Of a stretch of 64,000 bases of DNA, positions 57,612-64,000 are shown piece by piece. The translations under genes and the position numbers were made by a program. The notes under the pieces were generated by a model, which ran no database searches, had not been told where the DNA came from, and saw only the letters and a program-made list of their open reading frames with translations. The stretch's first letter is position 1, and every line of letters starts with the position of its first letter. Source of the stretch: Pegoplata infirma (lineage: Eukaryota > Arthropoda > Insecta > Diptera > Anthomyiidae); assembly GCA_963921195.1 (NCBI GenBank), contig OY992536.1, positions 331,283,038-331,347,037 of the forward strand, in the 5' to 3' direction.

Positions 57612-57613
57612 AT

Positions 57614-58120
57614 AACTACAATTTAAGACATAAATGTTTTTAAACTCTAACACTCGTTTACAGAGACTTTTATTCACGAAATTTTGCATTTATCTTCCAT
57701 GTAAAATCTCGCACTGAATCCGAAAATGAAGCCGAAAGTTTCAGAAGTAGTACAGTTTTCGATATATTTCTAACTTTTCACATTTTAAACATAATATCTT
57801 CGGAGTGGTGGCTTTCATTATTTTTGGGTAATTAAAGGAAATTAAATGCTTAATCAGTTCTGCATACAACATTTTTAAATCTGATTTTCGCCTAAGAAGC
57901 TATTAATAGATATATAATTCTATTGTAAATTTCTCAAAGATTTTTTTTCTTACGAAAAATTTCGTTGTTTCGCACCACGAAATTCTTGCTAACAATGTAC
58001 GAAATGCACGAATTTTTTTCGTAAAATAAACGATTTTTTACTGTATTTTACAAAAAAATGTAAAATTTAACAAAAAATTTTAGTTTTTCTCCATTACTTA
58101 TACTACATTTTCAAGAGTGT
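57614..58120. other. AT-rich stretch, no gene seen
   Basis: No bounded repeat or coding region identified. A TTTCGTAAAATAAACG-type motif near 58017 resembles T-family interiors. Confidence 0.4.
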
Positions 58121-58128
58121 GTATGTAT

Positions 58129-58767
58129 CATAGATGGGAATTTTTCATTACCATTGAAATTTAATTACCATTGGTTGATATCAATGGTAATGAAAAAATT
58201 TTCATTACCATTTAATGGTAATTAAATTTTTTTAATTGAAAAAATAATTACTAATGGTAATGAAATGCACCAATTGTTAAAAAACACCAATTATAATAAG
58301 TTTCAAAACCATTGGTCTGCACATTTTTGTTTTTTTGAAAAGTTAAAAATTTAAACATCAAAGTATGTTTTTACAAAATAATATGAAAATGTCAAAGACA
58401 AAAAACAAAACTCAAATAAAAATTTCAAATATTGTGTTACACAAAGGCAATCAACGTGTGTTTGGTTTATAAAATGTGAAAAACTAAAACACCATATAAC
58501 AAAAAACAACAGATATTTCCAAATATTAACGATTTTGACAAAATTGTAACGACTTTTACTAATGGTAATTATTTTTTTTAAGTGATGGCATACCAATGAT
58601 AATTATTTTGTTTTAATTTTCATTAGTAATTTAATTGATAAGTAATTTAATTGGTACAATTGGTACAACCAATGGTAATGAAAAAAATTTCATTACCATT
58701 GACATCAATTAAATGGTAATTAAACCATCAATTAATTGGTCCCTTTAATTAATTAGTCCCATCTATG
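58129..58767. mobile_element. hAT-like TIR element with 8-bp flanking repeat
   Basis: A 639-bp element starting CATAGATGGGAATTTTT and ending AGTCCCATCTATG. The flanking octamer GTATGTAT is exact (58121-58128, 58768-58775), but it lies in a GTAT-rich site, so the TSD is slightly ambiguous. The interior is dense in ACCATTGGTAATTAAATGGT-type inverted motifs. The 81-residue minus-strand frame at 58351-58596 has no known domain. Confidence 0.75.
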
Positions 58768-58775
58768 GTATGTAT

Positions 58776-59260
58776 GTATGTTTCGTATGGACTCAACAAC
58801 GGCAGGACCGATCTTGATGAAATTTCCAGGGAATGTTTAGAATAGCCTGGGGAGTAACACTGTGTGGTCAGATTTTTGCTTTTCTGCCTGTGGGCGGAGT
58901 GGCGTGGCAAACCCTAATTTTCACATTGCACCACTAATGACATCTTTATATAAAAAACGGATGGACCGATTTTGATGAAATTCAAACAAAAGATAGTTCT
59001 TACCGAGCACTAATAAGAGCATTATCGGACAAATGGGCGTCAAATGCCACGCCCTTTTGTGTTGCAGTAAAAGTTATTTCTGCATGCTCCGCAATAACGC
59101 AAAACGGCTGATCCGATTTTAATTAAATTTTTAGCACTGATAGTGCTAACGGAGAGCAGAACTACAGGCCATTATAAATAACGATTGGAAAAAGGAGGGC
59201 GCTTTTCGAAATATAGGCCAATATTTATAATACCGTTTGAAACGGTATTTTAAAAGTATT
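58776..59260. repeat. Helitron-like interior repeat block
   Basis: Three loosely repeated units of about 150 bp, each with an ACGGATGGACCGATTTTGA-like motif (58802, 58958, 59101), spaced with CACGCC motifs. Similar blocks occur inside element 12336-14565. Blocks like this are common in insect non-autonomous elements; the exact class is not certain. Confidence 0.45.
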
Positions 59261-60539
59261 GGAAAATGAGCCGGTACAAACACGAAGTAACACTAAAAAA
59301 TACTAGAAATTTCATCGACTTTTATAATCGCTTTTAAAAATTTCCATATCTTTATTGGTTGCGGTACAAAAGCCAAATACCGTTATTCTGGGTGCGTATC
59401 GATTGCCAACCTTGATATAAACGGATAAAATGATTTTGTATCAGGAATTGCTAAACATTTAATAATTAATTTAACCTTTAATTTTCAACAGTGGAGGACA
59501 CACACATCCTATAACATTTATGTTTGTGTGGTAGAAGCAAGCGAAAAGGCAATAAAGCAACAGCATTTTATAGTGTACGTGTGTCGACTGCGCACAAGCA
59601 GCATTTTTTAGCCTATTTCCTCAGTAATATGAATTACAAAAATTCCCAACCAAAAAAAATGAAATCCACCGATTTGTTCCGGAGATATTTTTGTTAAAGT
59701 AAAACCACATTTTTAAAAAGTTTGCAATATGTTGAAAACTGTTCTACTTTTGAAACTTTGGACTTCATATTCGTATTCAGCGCCGGATTTTAAATGGAAA
59801 ATAAATGCAAAATGTCGTAGATAAAAAATTTCTGTAAACTAGTTTAAAAGCATGTTTTTTTATGTTTTAACTGTATGTTATGTCTTAAATATTAGTTATG
59901 AAACATATCTGTAACCTGATCTACAGTAGTGGTTCTAAAAAATGGGTCTTGAGTTAAAAACCCCCTCCCCCAAAACTCAAAAGCTGGATCCGCCCCTGCA
60001 AATGACGCACATATTTATTGCCTTTATGTCGGAAATTAAATAAATTAAATCATTGAATGTTTAAATTAAAAATTGTCCTTTATTAAATTTCATTCTGCCT
60101 TTTTTTGATGTTATGACTTTGTTTAATATTTATTGTGACAATTTTTATTTTGTGAAACCATGTGTGACGCTTTACACCTAAAAACCACCTCATGTTGATG
60201 TGTTGACTTGTGTCGTTTTTTTTTTTCTTTCTTCTAACCAACAATTAATTCCTTTGTCATAGTTTAACATACATAACAAATTTTGATACGATTTATCAAT
60301 TCATATCCTTAAAATATTTATGTATTTTAGTTCATTTGGACACAAACTATAAACATTATTCTGCTTATAAAACTGACTTAACATTTAAATTACTCCCCAG
60401 CACTAAAATTTAAACACTTTTATTGCACTCACATGAAGTCCTTCAACTTGCCAGATCACACAGTTCTTCGAAAAAAAAGATAAAAGCTGAGTTACGGGGA
60501 AAACGCATAAATTTAAGGGAAAACGTATAATTTTTTTAT
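59261..60539. other. Unassigned DNA with one hAT-like end
   Basis: GCTGGATCCGCCCCTG at about 59983-59998 resembles a hAT right terminus, but no matching left end was found. The rest shows no gene or shared repeat. Confidence 0.35.
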
Positions 60540-60660
60540 ATCATTCAAAACTCAGTATGGGGGTATCCTATCGCTATCAAGCCATGTGTAGCGCATCGAA
60601 ATATCGGTCTAGGACCCAGATATCCGTCCGCCTGTGGAAAGTGTAATGTATAATAGTCCA
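60540..60660 (+). mobile_element. ATTCGGC-hairpin element (copy o), front fragment
   Basis: ACTCAGTATGGGGGTATCC, then GTAGCGCATCGAAATATCGG and TCTAGGACCCAGATATCCG, with a very short GTCY remnant. The rest is missing. Confidence 0.6.
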
Positions 60661-61088
60661 AATTAAAAATCCTGGGTTCCTGAAGTTTTTCTTCCTTGCG
60701 ATAAATGCTGACAATGAAAATGATTTATAATCATTTTTGTAATAAAATTTTATCAATATTTAAATTAATATTTAGTATATACGCTGGGACCGGGCCGCAA
60801 AAAAAAATATTTGTAATACCTGGGGTCCTATTTCAGCACTTTGATCTTCTTATGACATAAAAATCTTTCATTTATTTAACAAAAGTATAAAAGAACTGTA
60901 GAAAATGCCTTTTTTCATAGGTTGGTTAAGCTATTCCAGGGGGAACTCCCCCTCCCCATTTTGCCCATTTAGGAACTTACACACAAAAAATTATTAGCTA
61001 GCAATTTTCAATTAAATCTTTTGATCAACAAAATTTAAATGAATCATTGTTTTGATCAACATTTTTTTTATATTCTTTAACTGTCGAA

Positions 61089-61384
61089 ATGTGCCGTCAA
61101 ATAACTTTTTTCGAAGTTCCAAGGATGAGTTGGAAACTTCCGAACACTTCATCTGCCATTGCCCGGAACTTTCTGGTCGAGACTTGCTTTACTAGGATCT
61201 AGGGAGCTGCATGATCTTTCTGATTTGTCGGATGTCAAAATTCCATATCTTAGAAGTTTCATAAGAAGCTTAAATTAGTTTAACGACAGGGACTAGTAGG
61301 AGAACTTATTACAGTGGTGTCACAACGCACCCAGAGTCTATGTGTGCTGACGTAAAACGTCAGCAGCCACTTACAACTTATCCT
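61089..61384 (+). pseudogene. 5'-truncated I/R1-like LINE insertion, 9-bp TSD
   Basis: Bounded by exact 9-bp repeats ACTGTCGAA (61080-61088, 61385-61393). It encodes ETSEHFICHCPEL, the H-X4-C half of the zinc knuckle seen at 45291. A frameshift and stop near 61193 follow, then SDLSDVKIPYLRSFIRSLN and a stop at about 61275. The 3' UTR ends CAGCCACTTACAACTTATCC and includes the 19-base stem-loop at 61346-61364. Heavy 5' truncation with a short TSD is typical of target-primed reverse transcription. Confidence 0.8.
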
Positions 61385-61549
61385 ACTGTCGAATTACAAT
61401 TTTTTAACACACCAGATTTTTTCTCTTTAATTTGTTTGTATACATTTATTTAAAAAATACACAAGTTAATCGGGTTTAACTTTTTTTGTTGTTGAACTTT
61501 TTTTGTTGTTGAAAAGCTAAAATGAACATTTATTCATAATTTTGTCATA

Positions 61550-62174
61550 CACTGATAGAAATTTGTACATGACAATAATGAAAATCTACATTCGTGTTAT
61601 GAAATATGACGTTAAAGAGGAACCTATGTATGGTTTCATTGAATTAATGAATTGGGTATCATAAAATGTAATTGCAAGAACAAGTTTCATTAAATTATTG
61701 AAAATTGTTCATACAATATATAAATTGTATTTTATGAACATTTTTCATTACTTTAATGAAAAAAATATTTAATTCTTATGAAGTACTTTCATTGAATAAG
61801 CGCTACTTTTTATTTTTGAAATGAAATAATTTATAATGTCCCACATTTTCGTTCATTAAATTAAGCCTGTGGCTTTTCCCCCACTTTTATTTTTATTTAT
61901 TTTTTTCAAAAGTATTATCTGATCAGCTGTTTTTTGCGCGTTAACTAAAAGAGTAAACAGACGCGACATGACAGGTGTCAAAAAACAGCAAATTTTATAA
62001 ACAAATCTTAATGAAATTTTTTAATGAAACTACGAAATCTAATGCATCAAAATTAATGAAAATCTTGCACAATATGTATGAATTGCATTCGGCATATGAA
62101 ATATTTCATTGTTGTAATGAAACAATGTTAATGAATACCATTCATTATTGATATGAAGCGTTTTTCTATCAGTG
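61550..62174. mobile_element. TIR element, TA TSD, confirmed by empty site
   Basis: A 625-bp element starting CACTGATAGAAATTTG and ending TTTTTCTATCAGTG. TA flanks (61548-61549, 62175-62176). The uninterrupted copy 1 reads GTCATAAGCTTA at this spot, matching the join here. The interior has repeated TTCATTNNTTTAATGAA-like motifs. Likely a Tc1/mariner-like MITE. Confidence 0.88.
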
Positions 62175-62556
62175 TAAGCTTGCAGTTCATTCGTTAAATC
62201 AATCATTATTTTGATTAACTACAAATACAAAATTTATCAAATTTGTGATCGAAATCGAAAAATGTTGGATTGAAAACTTTGGTGATTGGTATGACGATTT
62301 TCTTCATCGGAGGAGTTTCAATCAAAAAATCAATAAAAACCGCGTTTTTCGTGATAGAAATTATTTTTCAATTATTTCTGTGTAATCCGCCTACGAACAC
62401 AAGATATATTCGTGCCAAACTTCGGGAGTATATCTCTTTTGTTTTTTACTGGAGTGAGCTTTCGATAGACGGACTGCCAGACATTGCTGGAAAGTATTTC
62501 GATGCGTTACACGCGGAATTCCAAGTTAAGTATACGTTGGAGGGTATATCAAGAAC

Positions 62557-63533
62557 TATACACATATGATTTTGCTGGGTATTAAATACGTACTCATAGT
62601 ACGAATGTATTTGTACAACAACAGTTACATGTATTTGTAAAAAAATTTATACTTAGAAATCCAACTAAATTTGCAGAGTCATTTTAATCCTAATCATTGT
62701 TGTTTTAATATGAATTTCCGTTAAAGTTTTTGTACTCTTACATTGTGTTGACAAGGATATTTCTTTCCAATGCTCATAGAAACACTAACAAGGGTCTAAA
62801 TTTATTCCTTGTTGTTTTTTTTTGTTTAGTGTGAACGTCAATGATTTTGTGGCATGTGGTCAGTATGGAAAAATTATTCATTCATTGCATAATGACAAGC
62901 AGAATTATTAACTTATGATATCGGTTTTGCTTATTTTATTGAAATGTGTTGTGTATTATGTTGCCTTTGTGGGTCTTTTTTTTTTTTGTTAATATATATG
63001 TTAACTTTATTTCTTATTTACAAAATACGTTTTGTTTTTGTATTAATTGAATTTTTATATTGCAACTACTAGAATGCACAACTAATCGGTTAACTGAGTA
63101 AACATTTATCTGAATAATCGGATAAAAAATTCAAAAAATATTCGTTTTGTCGAATTTCTTTAAAAAAATATATATTTTCTGGAACCACTTTTGGTTTAAA
63201 CTTTACAATGTTTCCAACTGGGTGTACGTGTGTGTATATGATAATAATAATAAAATAAATTTATACCATCCATGACCATTGTTTTGTTGTAAATGTTATT
63301 AATTTTTTAGTAATAAGTTTATTTGGGAATTCACACCTTTCCACGGTGTTAAGCCGTTATGGCTTTTTGATGAAATTGATTAAATTTTGTGTTTTAGTAG
63401 AAATTCTAACAATGATTTCTTTTTGAATATGTTTATTAAATATTTGGTGGGAACACATATTTTTTTGTTACTTTTACCCATGTTTCTTTTAGAGTGTCCC
63501 TTTATAAACTAAAATTATTTTTTATTTGGCTCA
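62557..63533. other. Repeat-poor stretch, no gene seen
   Basis: Contains an unpaired TTTTGCTGGGTA at about 62571-62582 that looks like a CCCAGCAAAA right end, and an AATAATAATAA run near 63241. No coding evidence. Confidence 0.4.
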
Positions 63534-64000
63534 CAAGGAAAGTCTTCCTAGCATCGCACTCCGATCTTTATAAATTTGAGAAATGTTGTTTAAGATAAAC
63601 AAATATTGAACAAACATTTTTTTAGCGGCCCAAACTTATTTTAAGGTGAGTCGATTTATAGGGGAAAACGACCCTTGTTTCGTTTTATACGTTTTTCCCC
63701 TATTTAGGATCAAATTAATGCGCTTACAATATTCCAAAAAACAATATGTCTTTTTTATGATTTTAATGAAATTGGTTTTATTTTGTAGAGCAGGAAAAAT
63801 AAAGGCACACGTATTTTTTTTTAGCGGCCCAAATTCATATTTAGGGGATAAAAACGAGAGGGGAAGAAACAGTAATTTTTTCAGTTTTTTGTGTTTATCT
63901 CCTTTATTATACAAAGAAACCTAGCCATGTTACATACCAAATGAAAGGTCTTTGGAAAACCCATCTTTGTGTGTAAAGAACGTGTTCAAACATGTACAAC
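63534..64000. mobile_element. PIF/Harbinger-like element, left part, cut by window end
   Basis: Starts CAAGGAAAGTCTTCCTAG and contains a second related block. 63768-64000 matches 556-790 in direct orientation (GAAATTGGTTTTATTTTGTA, AGCGGCCCAAATTCATATTT, ACATACCAAATGAAAGGTCT). The overlapping opposite-strand 92-residue frames here arise from this repeat. Confidence 0.75.

Larger units (their letters stand above)
60980..62382. mobile_element. Y-family TIR element (copy 2), TA TSD, with two insertions
   Basis: Starts CACACAAAAAATTATTAGC and ends TTATTTCTGTG. TA flanks both sides (60978-60979, 62383-62384). It is the reverse complement of copy 1 (45585-46393). Copy 1 supplies empty sites for both insertions here: the LINE at 61089-61384 and the MITE at 61550-62174. 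Confidence 0.8.
60800..62556 (-). mobile_element. ATTCGGC-hairpin element (copy p), interrupted by Y element
   Basis: Minus-strand copy split in two: 60900-60979 (CAGGGGGAACTCCCCC, TTTTGCCCATTTAGGAACTT) and 62385-62556 (GATATATTCGTGCCAAACTT, GACGGACTGCCAGACATTGC, and the front end GTTGGAGGGTATA). The hairpin end was not found. The 99-residue frame at 62270-62569 crosses from the Y element into this repeat and is not a gene. Confidence 0.7.

Noticed and set aside
60405..62580. A CCCAGC...GCTGGG pair that might bound another 2-bp-TSD element
   Set aside because: The left motif continues CACTAAAA rather than AAAA and the flanking dinucleotides (TC, TA) do not match.

Overview
This is repeat-dominated, very AT-rich nuclear DNA of an insect. 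I found no intact protein-coding gene, no rRNA and no convincing functional tRNA. The mix of elements (short hairpin-ended elements carrying GTCC/GTCT microsatellites like the mini-me/INE-1 elements of flies, many small terminal-inverted-repeat (TIR) elements, decayed jockey-, RTE- and I/R1-like LINEs) points to a dipteran with a large genome. A calyptrate fly (blow fly, house fly or stable fly type) is my inference. The window reads as intergenic or long-intron sequence.

Layout. 0.5-1.1 kb: PIF/Harbinger-like TIR element. 2.7-4.3 kb: hairpin-ended element split by a foldback element with a 9-bp target-site duplication (TSD). 5.0-5.7 kb and 6.2-6.5 kb: hAT-like elements, the second inside a hairpin element. 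9.5-11.4 kb: hAT-bounded element filled by a 35-bp palindromic satellite. 11.4-11.9 kb: another hAT-like element. 12.3-22.3 kb: a 10-kb cluster of TATA-rich elements that begin CCCGAGTAAA, end TTTACTCGGG and have 2-bp TSDs. 22.5-26.8 kb: a 3.4-kb hairpin element with a 16-bp satellite (about 90 copies) and a 146-bp tandem repeat. 29.4-33.1 kb: two more blocks of the 35-bp satellite. 34.3-43.3 kb: nested TIR elements, hairpin elements in tandem, and an internally deleted jockey-like LINE. 44-49.7 kb: tRNA-like modules, an I/R1-like LINE tail, hAT and TA-flanked TIR elements. 52.5-55.0 kb: a decayed RTE-like reverse transcriptase carrying two insertions. 56.9-62.6 kb: more TIR elements and a hairpin element nested three deep. 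63.5 kb to the end: a truncated relative of the element at 0.5 kb.

The strongest evidence is structural. Many boundaries are fixed by exact TSDs, and several are confirmed by a related uninterrupted copy elsewhere in the window. The most unusual group is a set of TIR elements with CCCGAGTAAA or CCCAGCAAAA ends whose seven copies have matching flanking dinucleotides of varied sequence (CT, TA, AT, TA, AA, TT, AT). I cannot place it firmly in a known superfamily without a transposase.
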